Shown one piece after another: positions 1 through 12,509 of a DNA stretch of 64,000 nt. Below the pieces are notes generated by a model. That model saw only the letters and a program-made list of their open reading frames with translations. It had not been told where the DNA came from and searched no databases. Made by a program: the position numbers and the translations under genes. The stretch's first letter is position 1. Each line of letters opens with the position of its first letter. Where the stretch lies: contig RDEW01000031.1 in the NCBI GenBank assembly GCA_011109175.1, forward strand, positions 609,758 to 673,757, written 5' to 3'. Origin of the DNA: Dicyema japonicum. Taxonomy: Eukaryota; Dicyemida; Rhombozoa; Dicyemidae.

Positions 1-204
1 CATTTGCAGGTCTTTTAAACTGCCAAGGCGTTTAACTATGCCTTGCCAATCTGGGTGCCAGGCACATCACTCACCCTCCTAAAAACATTAGCAGGTCTTG
101 AAATATATAACGGGATGTTTAAATCTACCTCTTGTTGATCACATATACTGGGAGACAAGAGTCGGACATTAGGTAATCACTAAGGAAATTTTTTGATTTT
201 ATAA

Positions 205-292
205 ATTCGAAATGTTTACCTAAAAATTGACTTTATTGAATTTAAAATTTCAAAATTTTGACCTTTTTTGACTTTATGACAAATTTTTTAGA
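205..292. repeat. Dispersed AT-rich repeat, inverted partner of 57416-57500
   Basis: A stretch rich in TTGACC/TGACTTTAT words. Its reverse complement recurs with few changes at 57416-57500. No coding content is visible, and I saw no other gene in bases 1-446. It may be the end of a non-autonomous DNA element, but no target duplication was found. Confidence 0.6.
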
Positions 293-719
293 AAAGTCCT
301 AACAGCACTCGTTTAACAACACCCTTATCTCTCAAACGACTAACGGAACCAATTACTATGGATGAATACATAATCTACTTGTTTCAGAAGAGAGTGTAAA
401 AGATGGGAGTCTCTCCCCCGACTTTATTGTTTCCTTCCAGGGCATCTCAAAGATCTAATTTCTCGGAGCATGAGCAGCTCTGATTCCGGCTTGTATCAAC
501 TATTACAAAACTAATTAACATGATACTCTCCGGAAAATTCACAAAAAACAGGGAATGGTCATATGTGATCCTCAAATTGATATTAAATGCCTTAAACCAT
601 ATGCCATGATACAATTTTAGAAGATTGTTTTGCATTCTCCGCCTCAGTGTGCGACTATGTAGATTGCTCTTATGAAAAATCGTCAAATTTTGCCCACAGC
701 CAATACTTCATTCCCTTGT

Positions 720-1130
720 GCTCTGGAGTAGAATAAGGGGATCCAGCTATGTTCAGCCTCTGAATAGGCCGTGTCACAAAGACGGGTAACCTCTTGTCTT
801 TTTCCTGCTGAAAAAAGCCTTGTTAGTGCCAAAACAAACTACGTTCTTCGATGGGAACTTTGTTTCCAGAAAATGGACAGCTCAAAACGATTGACTCTTC
901 TATAACACTACCGAACGTCAAATTTGACGACAATCTTATCTGTTCGCATCGGCGGTCTAGGAATTCAGTCTCCCACATATTTAGCGTATTTTTCATATCT
1001 ATCCTCCTTGAGGTCCAACAAACTGTTGATCAAGATGATTCTTCGACTCCGAATTGAATCGTCAAGATTAGAGGACCAAAGAGACCTTCACATGTCCATC
1101 TGTCAAAAAATAAATATGAGAGGCTTCTAA
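720..1130 (+). mobile_element. PHD-RT-REL retroelement fragment (RT C-terminal part)
   Basis: Broken frames resemble the middle of the element at 15690-18295. A degraded GV-x-QGDP-like RT motif lies near 725-745. A run reading VRIGGLGIQSPTYLAYFSYL lies near 940-1000 and corresponds to the GGLGI-x-S segment after the RT domain, also seen at 38020 and 61120. Stops and frameshifts are frequent, so this is a dead, both-end-truncated copy. Confidence 0.55.
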
Positions 1131-1366
1131 ATCAATCAACCAATACCGACTGGCCTGTCTGGTCATTAAAAATGTGAGGGAAGTATGTCCTTTTGATCAC
1201 AAGTTACGTGATTCAGTGAAAACCAGTATTATTATTCTAAAACCCCAAGAACACCAAGAAAGAAAGAATTAACTCACTAAATTAAGTGATCTCAGCCTCC
1301 AACATCTCTCGAATTCTCTTCGAATACTCCGCCAGTTAACCAACAGTGTTCCTGAAGTGTCTTCTT

Positions 1367-3420
1367 TTATTTCTGCAAAGAAATTCTATCGGAATGCACT
1401 TTTTTTAATGCCGATCTGAATTCCTCCGCATGAACTGCCCTCTCTCTGAATGGGTTTCCTAACTCCTTGCACATACGTAGGGAGCCCTGGCCATTTCTCA
1501 CCGTCGCCTCCTCTGAAAGCAGACTGAAAACGGATGTGGAGTCTGATTGTATGTGCCTCATGATCTTCCGTCTGAGAGAATTCACACGTTCCACCCTCGT
1601 AGAAGGAATGGCGAATCTCCAGGCAGAACAGGCATATTCAATAGTCGACGCAATAACTTGGAGATATACTTTGCTGATCCAAGCAGTATGTGGGAAAGGG
1701 CTCTTCTATATGATGGCTTTTAAGACGTTCTATTTTCGAAGACCTTTGGTTAAGACATTTTCCGTGTGACTGGAGAGCATCATAAGAGAATCGAAAGTCA
1801 CTCCAAGGATCTTTTGGACTCGCGTATAAGGGATGGGAATGTTTCCGAGGAATATCTCAAATCCAACTTTAAATCTTCTGTCCGTAGTAAGTAGGTTGAA
1901 GTGAGACTTGGACTCAGACATAGACAGTAAATTCATGGATAGCCAGTCACACATCAACCAGGTGTGTGACTGAACCACCGCCACAACCCTGGAGGAAGAT
2001 TTGTTCCTTGCAGCGATAATCAGGTCGACACGTAAGATAAAACATAGTGTCCTGATCATTGATAGTAGGTAAATCGTGTAGAAATACGTTAAATAAGAGA
2101 GGAGACAGAGGGAAGTATTGTGGGACACCATTAGGGAGTAGCCTTGATTTTGAAGTAATTTTTCCAATCCCGACTCTTCCGGTCATTTAAGAAATATTCC
2201 AGGCATTGTATGGTGTTCGGATGTAAATTTGAATTAAAGTTTTTTTGTTAGGAGTGTCCTCGAAACAAATTCGAAGGCTTAATATCTATAGACAGCAGAG
2301 CTGTCCGTATGTGCGTCTTCATGTTGAAGCCGTCCGTGATGAACTGGGAGAAAGATCCCAAATGCGTCGTAGTAGAAGGCGTGTTCTGATGGCATGTTGA
2401 AAATCAGGAAGTAGTAGAACAGTGGAAATTAACATTAATACAAGCTTCTCCAATAGTTTTGGACAAGGCGCAAGTTATTGAGGGCGGTAAGAGGATGGAA
2501 TGTCTTTTGATTTTACAGGCTTGCGAATTGGTGTAATCAGTGAATTCTTCCATATATTTGGTATTGTTTTAGAATTTATAGAATAGTTGCATAGCCCCGA
2601 TAACACGATATGCGCCTGAGGTCATAAGTGTTTAAGGTGAATAGCATAGACGCCGTCAGGGCCACAGGATCTAGTGAGACATAGAAATTTGATAGTCATT
2701 TCCACATCATAAGGAGTAAAGAATGCAGTTTATTGCGTCTGTTGTGGACCACATCGTTTGACATACAGAGAGCGGGAGAAATTCGACACATAATAATTCA
2801 TTAGGTTATTTACAAGTTTCCATGCAGGTTCCGAAGCAAATATAACGCTTTTTTACTCCACCACCATCTTTATGAGACTGTTGATACTTCTTAGTCCTTC
2901 CAGAAGGTTCCACTCAAGTTCTTGTGGCATAGTCTCCAACAAGTCGACTCCACTTGTGTCAGTGGTTAGGAAGAATTAGTTGGGAAATTCTGCGATTTAG
3001 AGAGCATATGCACGATATAGAGCCATCTGATTGTATTCCAATTTTCTTCAGGGCATCTCGTTTCTTGATAAGTGCCATGATGCCCGAAGATAGTTTCACA
3101 TGAATGTTTTTTTAGACGAAAATGGGACGAACATTCTGTCCCCTTTCCGAATAACTGAACTTAATATCTTGGCTACCTTGTCAACAGGGAAGTCTTCAAC
3201 AGCGAGGTCCGATAGACATTATCCACAAACGTGCCGAATCAAATCCAATTTGCCTTCGAATAGTTCTTGAACTCATTAAAACATCTTGGCAGACAAATAG
3301 ATCTTTTGAGTTTCAACACGATTGCGTTATGGTCGCTTGTAAAACCATAACTGACATCCCATGAAAGATATCCAGGAAGGATAGAGTACATAATGACAAG
3401 TTCGGGGAAGTTGGGTTGTC
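1367..3420 (-). mobile_element. Jockey/CR1-like LINE, family E, degenerate
   Basis: Read on the minus strand. The end of an AP endonuclease domain (SDHNAIV motif, about 3320-3340) is followed by degraded sequence. Next comes an RT core with the motif PNGVPQ-x-x-PLSPLLFNV (about 2090-2160) and a YADD-region frameshift near 2040. The post-RT segment contains IPYTRVQKILGVTFDS, and a basic C-terminal tail starts at 1594. Related copies are at 28606-29213 and 35530-36027. Many stops: no intact polymerase. Confidence 0.8.
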
Positions 3421-3521
3421 CCCTCTTTGGTGAAAACTATTTGACTAATTTGATTAATTATTAAATAAAATAAATTGATTTTAAAAGAAAAAATAAATAT
3501 TTTGAAATATTATCTATATTT

Positions 3522-4022
3522 ATGGTTTGCTTGTGGTTTATTTGTTAAGATAAAATTCTTCCTTGTCCAAAATCGTTCTGGAAAGACTAGACTTGCACGT
3601 TGGTACGAAAATTATGGTGCAGATTATAAACAGTCTATAATAGAAGATGCTCACTCCCTAGTGAGTGTGAGAGATAGCTCCCAATCCAATTTCATTCCAG
3701 TATTAACCTCGTCGTCAATTCTAGTTTAGAGAATCCAAGATAATATACCGAAAATATGCCGGATTGAATATAATTGTGTGTGTTGACCCGTCCGATAACA
3801 ATTTAATTTATTATGAGTCTATCCACAACTTTGTGGAACTCCTGAATGAATTTTTCCCAAATGTGTGTGAGTTGGATTTGATATTTAATTTCCTCAAGGT
3901 TTTTTGTTGTTCTAGTTTAGTGCTACGCTATTTTGGATTTAATGTTTCTAGGAGGATCCATTAATGAGACTTCCCATCCCAAATTGCTTCAGCTATTGGC
4001 TAATCTTAATTCGGTCGAATAA
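3522..4022 (+). CDS. AP2S1: AP-2 complex subunit sigma (clathrin adaptor small chain)
   Basis: Four exons: 3522-3524, 3550-3699, 3725-3898 and 3921-4022. They are joined across GT-AG introns of 25, 25 and 22 bases, and the first exon is only the start codon. The spliced frame is 429 nt and encodes 142 residues, the usual length of animal AP2S1. It contains the family blocks QNRSGKTRLARWY, KIIYRKYAGL, IHNFVELLNEFFPNVCELDL and a C-terminal LLQLLANLNSVE. The protein would be the sigma-2 chain of the AP-2 heterotetramer, which binds dileucine cargo signals and clathrin at the plasma membrane. AP-2 rather than AP-1 sigma is chosen because of the MIKF-x-LVQNR start. One oddity: at the second intron boundary the usual FVEF becomes FIPF. 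Confidence 0.95.
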
Positions 4023-5535
4023 TTGCTTAATAATTATTAGCATTATGGTTGATTTGACAAACTAATGGGAAATCACCCTCAACTCTTTAATTTGTTGATG
4101 TGCTTGACGGGTTAAATGGGAGACATTTACTCGTCCTCAATTTTAATGGAAATACTAATTTTCAAGAAGGAAATGATTTGGGTCATAGAATCCCTAAGTT
4201 TTAGCTGATGATCTCCACCACATAACCTCTTGTGATATCATAGAGATTAATTGGAAAAGCCATTAGGTTTCACGGATGTCTTAGCTTCTTGGTGAGGACA
4301 AAAACTTGTTGGTCTAATTAATTCGTCTCCTTTTTGAGCCAAGGCCACCCACACTGCAGGCTCTACGTAGTAAATAGTTTGGAGCTTTCATCAAATACTT
4401 TGCTCAGACTATCTGGCATACATAATCTTCATGTCCTTTTCGATCTTGTCCACTGTGATCAAGGGACTATATAATCAATATGATTTGAATATATGATTAG
4501 ATTTAAGATTGATTTTTCCACAATAACTTCCTTGGTTAGTACCATATTCACTTTATAATCATAGACTAATTCACTTGCTTACATATTTTATACTATGACT
4601 TGCTTTAATGTCTGTTGTAAGGTGGTCTAAGTTCATTATTATCATTTTCCTCACATTGCCATGTTTATCCACATTTGCTTCGAATCTCCATATCTTTATT
4701 ACCCACTATGGATTCACATGTAAGTTTTCAGTCTCTTTGTTTTTATAACGTATTGGCCACATGAAATATATTCACATCACCACTCCGTCATAATTTCTGA
4801 TAGAGCAGTCGAAGATGGAGAAATGATGAATTTCAGAAGATTCGGTTCTGCTTAGATGAGATTTCAAAGTTACCCCATCGGAAGATGTTACTATACAATG
4901 TGGTTGACACATTATAGTGAATCGTTAGGGTTATATGTCATTTTTATTAATAAATTTAGTGAGGATTATTTGCCACAGTTTACGATTGCTCAGTAATCCT
5001 CAGTAGTCTTCAGAACCTATTTTACTACTGAGTGACATCACAATTATGATTAATATTAACATGACTTAAGAATTTATTGATATTAACTATATGAAACCAA
5101 TAATTTATCAAAATGTAAATTATAATCGGTTTTCATGTGGTCACCTCGTGGAGTAATGACCTACATTTGTAGCGAACTGACCTAAATTTTTTCCTTACCA
5201 AGCAACTACCAAATAGTTTACTTGATGGTGTTTATGGGACGAGCTCCAAACTACCATTCTTATGGCGCCATCTTGTGCTACGTGGCTAATTGGTTGAAGT
5301 TTTTATGTTTGCTTTGTAATTGTTGAACAGTCTTGAGGAGTATATTATGAAAATGGTGTTTACAGGAGACCGAACCTGTTTTTAAGAAATACCCTTCTTT
5401 CTTCAAGTTCCCTTAATGTTTTCCGTGTGTGTCTAAGGTTCGTGGATTTAAGTAATTGTAAGGTTAATGGTTCGGATCAAGTGTTTGTCCTGGAAAATGT
5501 AAGTTTTTCATTTCAATAAACTGTGTCAAGGTAAA
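4023..5535. other. No gene recognised; possible degraded coding on minus strand
   Basis: AT-rich sequence without a long reading frame. Minus-strand stretches at 4560-4700 can be read as short open segments separated by intron-sized pieces, but they match no family I recognise. An undetected micro-intron gene is possible here, but I cannot support one. Confidence 0.3.
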
Positions 5536-7234
5536 TAGATGAGGGTTGTTGAGTGAAGGGGACGAAAGTCATGTGATTTGGAAAAGCTTCGGTGGCATGA
5601 AATCTCGTTTAAGACTATTTTTTTCAAAACTTTGATATAACCAAGGTAAGAGAAATAGGTTTATTAGGAATCCTTGTTAATTGTTACATAAAAACAAAAA
5701 AACGTGGTTCTGGTGTGGATGTTGTGACGATGATTGGAAAAAATGGTACAAAAAGTTAATTCAAAAGGATCAAAAACAGCGACATTAAAAGTTAGCACTT
5801 GTTAACGATCTACAGGAGCTACTACTGTCAAAAAGTTTGAAGAGAAGATCAAGACAGTTCTACAGAAGCTGGAAACAAGTTTATTCCTCACCATCCTCCA
5901 GCTTTTGAATACTCTGGAAATGTGTTTATATCTCTGTTACATCGAGTATGATAGCCATCAAAATTTATAACGAGCTGAACTCGTTCGTCATGACAGGGTC
6001 TATCAGATTGAGCCACTAAGGCTCCAGGATCTTCCGTCTCGAATTCAGAAAGGAGGAGAAAAGGAACCTTTGTGAATATGCAAATGCTACTTCACTTTTT
6101 GGTCTTGGAAATTATTGCTTCAGTGAAATCCGTGTGAGATCGCCCGAAATTGTGTTAAGGAACCTGTTCTTTTGGGTTTATGATAACGACCTTCATGAAT
6201 TTGTAAAGGAATTAGCTTTCTCTACTACGAGCATATGACGTTTCTACAAGAGAGATAGGAGATTCTCTCTTGTAAAAGTTCTAGTTGGATGAAGGGCGGA
6301 GGCTACATCCCTTGTCCGTCTTGGTTTCAATATTGCTCACGTGCCAATTACTTGTGACTGGTACAGAAGAGACCCATCTAGGAGTTTCAACTACCTACGC
6401 TATGGACACATATCCTTTTTCTGTAAAGAGAAGACAAAATGTCTCCGTTGCCTTGGGGAACACGACCTGACTGCTTGTGGAAAGACCCCTGGAAACACAA
6501 TGAATTGCATAAATTTTCTCTCGTCCTCACATCGTGCCAGATCTGGTGGATGCCCAGCCGCCAAGAAATCTGATCAGAGGAGAGCAACTAAAAACGATGG
6601 ACAGCCGATAATAGAGATATTGAGAGAACGTGTACAGGAAAGACAATTACGTCAAAATCGGCACCTAAAATTCGTCGAAAACCGAACGATGTCCCACCCA
6701 ATCTATCAGAGAAAATATTCACAGAAATATCGTAGATTATGTCATGGCTAAACTATTGCACATGTGGATTTAATGAAGACGGTGACCATGGATTTGAAGA
6801 AACAAGGTCACCCAAATGTTTGAAGAAAGGAGTAAAAATAGTGCTAGTGAATGCCCGATCCCTAGGGAAAAGGTATAATGAACTAGCACTACTTGCGAAG
6901 GTCTCCAAGACCCACATCTTGGTGGTCAATGAGACGAAATTAAAGAAAACGAAGAGTAATATAATGACTGGATACAATTCTGTAGAAGTTTTATGGAAGG
7001 CTGGAGCAGTTGCTGGTACGGGAACGTCTATTATCTACCGGGACTGCCTCCGAATTCGTAATCCAAAAGTCGTTTGTGATGTATTGTGTGAATTTGTAAG
7101 CATGGACGTTTGTTGCGACGGAGTATGGATTAGTGTTGAAGGTCTATACTCCAAGAATTTTGAGACTTGTTCTACAGATATCACTGAGTTCTACAACAAG
7201 AATCCCTATACTATCTTAATTGGGGATCTTAATT

Positions 7235-7415
7235 NNNNNNNNNNNNNNNNNNNNNNNNNNNNNNNNNNNNNNNNNNNNNNNNNNNNNNNNNNNNNNNNNN
7301 NNNNNNNNNNNNNNNNNNNNNNNNNNNNNNNNNNNNNNNNNNNNNNNNNNNNNNNNNNNNNNNNNNNNNNNNNNNNNNNNNNNNNNNNNNNNNNNNNNNN
7401 NNNNNNNNNNNNNNN
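7235..7415. other. Assembly gap inside family A copy 1
   Basis: A run of 181 Ns. In copy 2 the equivalent flanks are about 1,070 bases apart (46440 to 47511), so either the gap length is nominal or this copy carries a deletion. Confidence 0.95.
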
Positions 7416-7481
7416 CTGTTGTGAGGATGATTCCAAAACCAGGAAAGTCAAAGAGAGATCCGGCAAGCTACAGACCAATTA

Positions 7482-7504
7482 GTTAATATGTTCTTTCGCG
7501 AAAG
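7482..7504 (+). other. 23-base GT-AG segment at frame break in family A RT
   Basis: The endonuclease-RT frame ends at a TAA at 7484-7486, and the RT frame downstream is offset. Removing these 23 bases (which start GT and end AG) restores one frame, as would a single inserted base. The identical 23-mer and the same break occur in copy 2 at 47577-47599. The size and ends match host micro-introns, but restoring the frame by one base gives the more canonical RT sequence, so this may simply be a shared frameshift. Confidence 0.55.
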
Positions 7505-7962
7505 TGATTGAACGTATCATTTTCAAAAGGCTATGCAGACATATAGAAGAAAACGACTTTCTGATTCTGGAGCAGTGGGGTTTTCGTCACGGAAGAGGCT
7601 GTGCAGATTGTTTCTTTCTACTGAATTCTGAAATCATGAAAGCAAAGGATTCCAAAAGACAAATAAACTTACTATGTCTTGATATCTCGAAAGCATTCGA
7701 CAGTGTATGCCATGAAGCGTTGTTAAGGCAGCTTGTATCAGCATGTGTTCCAAGATACCTATTTGTTTGGCTAAGAAATTATTTTCAGGAAAGACAATCT
7801 TTTGTGAAGGTGTGTGTATATAGATCTGATGCAATATCATTCAAAAGAGGAGTACCTCAAGGTTCAGTATTGAGCCCTATTTTGTTTTATATTTTTATGG
7901 CGAGTTTTCCACGTCCGAGGAATATTCATACTAGTCCTCTTATTTATGCTGATGACGTAATC

Positions 7963-8244
7963 GTGGTGGACACATCTCTAAAATCTTCTATATCTGAAGG
8001 AAGAATCCGGGAGTATGTCGACCAGATTGAGCATTGGTGCAACTTGAGAGGGCTAAAGCTCTCTGCTGAAAAATCTTGCGCACTCCGAATAAGCAGTTTG
8101 AAAGTGGTGGACACATCTCTAAAATCTTCTATATCTGAAGGAAGAATCCGGGAGTATGTCGACCAGATTGAGCATTGGTGCAACTTGAGAGGGCTAAAGC
8201 TCTCTGCTGAAAAATCTTGCGCAATCCGAATAAGCAGTTTGAAA
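7963..8244 (+). repeat. In-frame 141-bp tandem duplication in RT of family A copy 1
   Basis: Units 7963-8103 and 8104-8244 are nearly identical and keep the frame (47 codons). The duplicated part follows the YADD box. Copy 2 has a single unit (48060-48198), so the duplication is specific to this copy or to the assembly. Confidence 0.9.
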
Positions 8245-9271
8245 AAGCACCTGAAACAAGAATACAAACTGGGAATAAACAATTTACACAGTCTGCGCTA
8301 CCTGGAGGTCGACTATGGACACGCAGGAGATTACATAAACGACATAAAGGGGAGGAGAAAGAAAGCCTTTCAATCGCTCCTATGTACACGGAAGTTACAC
8401 GTTAGCCGTGACACTTACCTGTTTATCTTCAAGGGAGTTATTATCCCTAGCCTACTTTATGGGTGCGAGGGGTGGTTCTTCTTTCCTAAGAGGGAGAAGA
8501 TCTTATCCCTCCTAGAGAAGACTAGGAGAGCTGCAATTAAGCTCTCCTTAAACAAGAAACTGAAAGACTGTCCAAGCGAGGACGAAAACAAGCTGCTAGA
8601 CCCGATTAGCAGGATTTTGGAGGATTGGATCAATGGTTTCAGAATGAGATCAAAGATCCAGGATACGTATATAAAGCTGGGAGAAACGCCCTAAAAAATT
8701 AAAAAAAGGAGGAAGGGTCCAGGTGTGGAGTCCAAGCCTTATGGTAGGACTCAGATGTAATACCCTCCAGAAAACTCTTTAACTCTTTTGTTAATAGTTA
8801 TTATTATTGTTGTTTTTGAGTAAAGAGATAATTATCGATTTCTATAACAGGAATAAAACATGAGTTGGTTGAAAATTCATGAATGGCCTTGAGAAGATTG
8901 AGTCCGTTTAGTCCGAGGTGTTTCAAGTGGAGGAAACATGGGTCATCAGGTTCTTTGGCAAGGGAGTTACGCGCTTTTGGATCAAATCATGGATTAGCGT
9001 TACGGGAACTTGGATATTACCCCTCGTACCACGTGGTAGTTTGATTCTCTTAGGTCGATTTTCGGACATGGGAATATTACTGGTCTTGCAATAATAGGTC
9101 ACCAAATCGTTTTACTGACGGCGAAGTCTTATGTTCGGTTGTTTTTATGAAGCATCCATCATGAGGGTAACCGAGATCATTTGACTGACCTGAACATCCT
9201 TGATGAATCTCCAGAATTTTTGAGGTTTTGATTTTGGGGTAAAATGAGAAATGAATTCATTTTATTTTTCT

Positions 9272-9702
9272 ATGCAAGTTGCGTTTCTATGCAAGTTGCG
9301 TAAGAAGAGACCTGACTTTTTTCCCCTTCACGTCTGGAAGATCTTTGGTCTGGGACGCAACTTGCATAGACACGTTCTCAAGCACGAACATTTTTAAATC
9401 GGTTCAGACACCTGGAGCAGCTGCTTCGACTGCGGAGAATCTAAAAATCAAGAAATATTCTTGCCTCGGGGATCGCTACCGATTTACTCCTGTTCCGACC
9501 GAATCATCGGGAGTCGTTGGTCCAATGACGGCTGAATTCTTGCAAGAACTCGGAGGATTGCTTGCCAGAAAGAAAAGGGATCAACGAGAAGGGTTATGGC
9601 TAAGACAAAAGATTGGAATAGCCATACTCCGAGGGAACTCATTCGCAATCCACGCAGCAGGCTTCCTCAACTGACATTTGTTTAATTGTTACAAAAAAAA
9701 AG
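9272..9702 (+). mobile_element. 5'-truncated PHD-RT-REL 3' end with 11-bp target duplication
   Basis: Flanked by TTTATTTTTCT at 9261-9271 and 9703-9713. The content matches the end of the element at 17950-18270: FPFTSGRSLVWDATCIDTF, then SSGVVGPMTAEFLQELGGLL, then a tail after ACATTTGTTTAATTGTTAC plus an A-run. It inserted into repeat R. The first 30 bases carry two copies of CTATGCAAGTTGCG, the reverse complement of an internal stretch at 9356-9371, so the 5' end folds back on itself. Confidence 0.9.
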
Positions 9703-9974
9703 TTTATTTTTCTTGATTAAGAAATCAACATGGTTTGTTACTATGCGGAGACTTTAATGCCAAACATCCTTTCTGGACCGATCACAATCAGTCGACAATA
9801 GTGGGGAGTACATCTTTTCTATACTCGACGAATTAACTATTCTCAATAATCCAGATGTCCATACTATAGATCCCAAAAATTATGGGTGTATTATGCTTAA
9901 TGTGATTCAGGGAGATGGATTAACGATAAATACTACAACACTTCGTTTGTTATAAATAATTGTAGCGTGGCGTT

Positions 9975-12500
9975 ATGTGGTCCACGAATTTAAAAAATTC
10001 AAAAGGATTTGGCAACGCCCAGAGGGCTTCCAATACCCTCCCGAAAAGGACCATTAGACCCCTTCCCCCCGGGGTCATTATCGACCCCCCGGCGATGTGT
10101 TTCAAGAAAGTCCAAACATTCCCGGCGAAAACCCTCAGCCCTCTGTGGAGAAAAGAAATTTACTGCTCTCCAATTGAACATCAACGGAATTAAAGGCAAG
10201 GTCAGGGAACTCCGTTCAATCCTGGCAAGTATGTGCCTCGTGAATATCTACTTGCCTCCTTCCGGCTCCTGCCCAAAGGACTATGTTATTCCAAACCTAT
10301 CAAGATTGGCTATCTACGATGAGATCATCATATGTGGAGATTTAAACGCAAAGCACCCCTTATGGTTGTCAACCTAACAGGCCGACACGAAAGGGAAGCT
10401 ATTGTTATTGAAATCGGACTTCCTAACGATACTGAACGATCCAGCGAAAAATACAAGGATCCCACTCAGAGAGACGCCTACCTCACCTCACCGGATGTAA
10501 CACTCTGCTCATCGTCGCTTTCATCAACAATTGATTGGTCAGTCTTCTACGAAACAAGAAGCAACCATAATCCAATTGTGATGAAGGTCATGAGAGAAGT
10601 CAGAGTGAGGAGAACACCTGCAAGTTATAACTACAAAGCTGCTAATTGGGAATTGTATCGCGCAATCTCGGAAGATAGACTGAAGAATTGTTACTTGGTC
10701 AGCTTCAAATCGATAGAAAAAGCGATCTTATACTTTACTTGCACTATCATAGAAGCAAGATCATTGGCTATTTCCAAGCATCGTCTAAATTCATCTAATG
10801 GTCGAGGGAAGTCGGCATTTATCAAAGAAAGAAATCACTTCAAAAAATCTAATTGGATCACATTAAAAACGAAACTCCGGATCAGAGCTCTAAACAACGA
10901 AATAAAGGCCAGAGAGTTCAAGGCCCAGAAATTGAATTGGAATCGGATTCTTACAAAGGTAAATTGCAACCGTAGTACCGGAGAAGTATGGAAAGCCATC
11001 CGAAATGTTGCAAAGGACGAAGAAACTTCCCCCGAGGATGACTATTCTCAACGAAACGTTAACAATTTGATAAAATTCTACACAAAAATTTCGTACAAAG
11101 AACAAAGGAAGTCGGAAGTGTTTCTCTCTTCACGCAGAAAACTGAAGAAAGATTTTAACCCAGTTTACTTCTCGGATGAAGACGTGAAGAATGCACTGCG
11201 TTTTACAAGAACAACGTACTCTGCCGGTCCCAACAACATTCCAGTAGTGTTATTGAAGAACCTTGGAGATATGGGAGTCGGTTTTCTAACGTCGGTGTAT
11301 AACTATTCAATTAATTGTAATGTAATACCGTTGTTATGGAAGCAAGCCAACATCCGACCTATACTGAAACCTGGAAGACCTAAGGAAGATCCGGCATCAT
11401 TTAGACCTGTGTCATTGTTATGTTCCATATCGAAAATCCTGGAAAGGCTTGTGCTTGGAGAATCAAGGCTTTCTTTCCAGAAAAGGATTTTCAACACGGA
11501 TTCAAGAGCGATTGTTCTACATCAACGTACCTACAAAAATTAACCAACTTCATTAGAGATAGTTTTTCTAACAAACCAAGGCATTTGAAGACAGTCTTAT
11601 GTTCCATTGATATTAACAAGGCCTTTGATTGTATTTCGAGATAAATATTATCAAAGAAAATTTTCCAGTCCGAGATCCCGGGGAAGCTTAAACTTTGGAT
11701 AACAAATTTCTTTAAAATCAGTCTCACGTCTTATCCCAAACGGTGTCCCCCAAGGATCTCCTTTATCCCCCGCTTTATTCAATTTATACCTGGCAGACCT
11801 CCCGACACCGGAATCCAATAACGATGTTCTACTCTCATATGCGGACGACATTGTTTTTGCCTCGCGTGATCGAAATATCCAAAATGCTACAGAAAGATTA
11901 CAAATTAACCTGGACCGACTCAACGCCTGGGTAATGAAGAACTGACTCATGATAAATTCCAAAAAGTCGGTCACGTCTATGTTTACTTCGGACAAAAGGT
12001 TAGGGAAGATGACTGTCAAGTTAAAATTGGACAACATTGAAATCCCCTTCACCAAATGTCAGAAGATCCTGGTCGTGACACTGGATACACACTTATGTTT
12101 GTTACCACACGTGGCAAACATTGTTCTGAAGTGCGAGAAGAGGATCAATGTATTAAAATGTTTATCTGGAAAATGGAAGACAGGTACCCACCCAGTCTTG
12201 ATGAACATTTACAAGCAATACATCGAACCATGCTTCTCATACGCGTGTGCTTCGTGGGGACCTTCATTATCATGGACGAACACTAAGAAAATCGAGGACG
12301 TTCAAAAGAAGGCTTTCAGAATGACGGAGCGGTGGTCTTGTGGGATACACAGAACCTGACCGACTACTCTGGAGGCCCTCATTAAACAAAACTCCGGCAT
12401 GCGGGAAGGTGGCCCTGCAAATACAGTCAGCCGCCCTGTACGAGCTTGTGTGGGCAGAGGGAGGAGCACCGGAAAAGAATGAGGGTTTTGGCGGAGCGCA
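9975..12500 (+). mobile_element. Jockey-like LINE, family B, copy 1
   Basis: Starts with a partly deleted endonuclease (LQLNINGIKGKVRELRSIL near 10160, IIICGDLNAKHPLW near 10325, SNHNPIVMK near 10560). The RT follows: ANIRPILKPGRPKEDPASFRPVS near 11350, INKAFDC near 11610, YADDIVFASRD near 11838 and, after stops, a C-terminal region with YIEPCFSYACASWGPS near 12220. Frame breaks lie near 11440, 11640, 11720 and 11940. Copy 2 is at 43470-44690 and a C-terminal piece at 39880-40240. Confidence 0.85.
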
Positions 12501-12509
12501 TCGGGATCA

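Larger units (their letters stand above)
5690..8815 (+). mobile_element. Family A non-LTR retrotransposon, copy 1 (gag, AP endonuclease, RT)
   Basis: The order is: a gag-like ORF1 (about 5990-6720) with CCHC-type knuckles (KCLRCLGEH and a second Cys/His run, 6420-6560); an AP endonuclease (VLVNARSLGKR about 6841, VNETKLKK about 6925, ILIGDLN to 7234); a sequence gap; then the RT (7416-8694) with PKPGKSKRDPASYRPIS, LDISKAFDSV, GVPQGSVLSPILF and the YADD catalytic box (about 7946-7957). The 3' UTR contains a CCAGGTGTGGAGTCC block and ends in a TTATTATTATTGTTG-type tail. It sits inside repeat R. It is inactive as written because of frame breaks and an internal duplication. Confidence 0.9.
5540..9960 (+). 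mobile_element. Jockey-like LINE repeat R, copy 1, split by two later insertions
   Basis: Segments 5540-5689, 8815-9271 and 9703-9755 match one continuous stretch at 27568-28200, in order. Repeat R has a degraded gag zinc knuckle (C-F-K-C then GH-like residues, near 8915-8945). Copy 1 then runs into an AP-endonuclease piece, LLCGDFNAKHPFW, at about 9738-9780. A family A LINE interrupts it at about 5690-8815, and a PHD-RT-REL 3' fragment interrupts it at 9272-9702. Confidence 0.7.

Noticed and set aside
8923-9105. Minus-strand open frame, conserved at 27792-27977
   Set aside because: The conservation comes from repeat R, whose coding strand is plus (gag and endonuclease of a LINE). The minus frame is a shadow.
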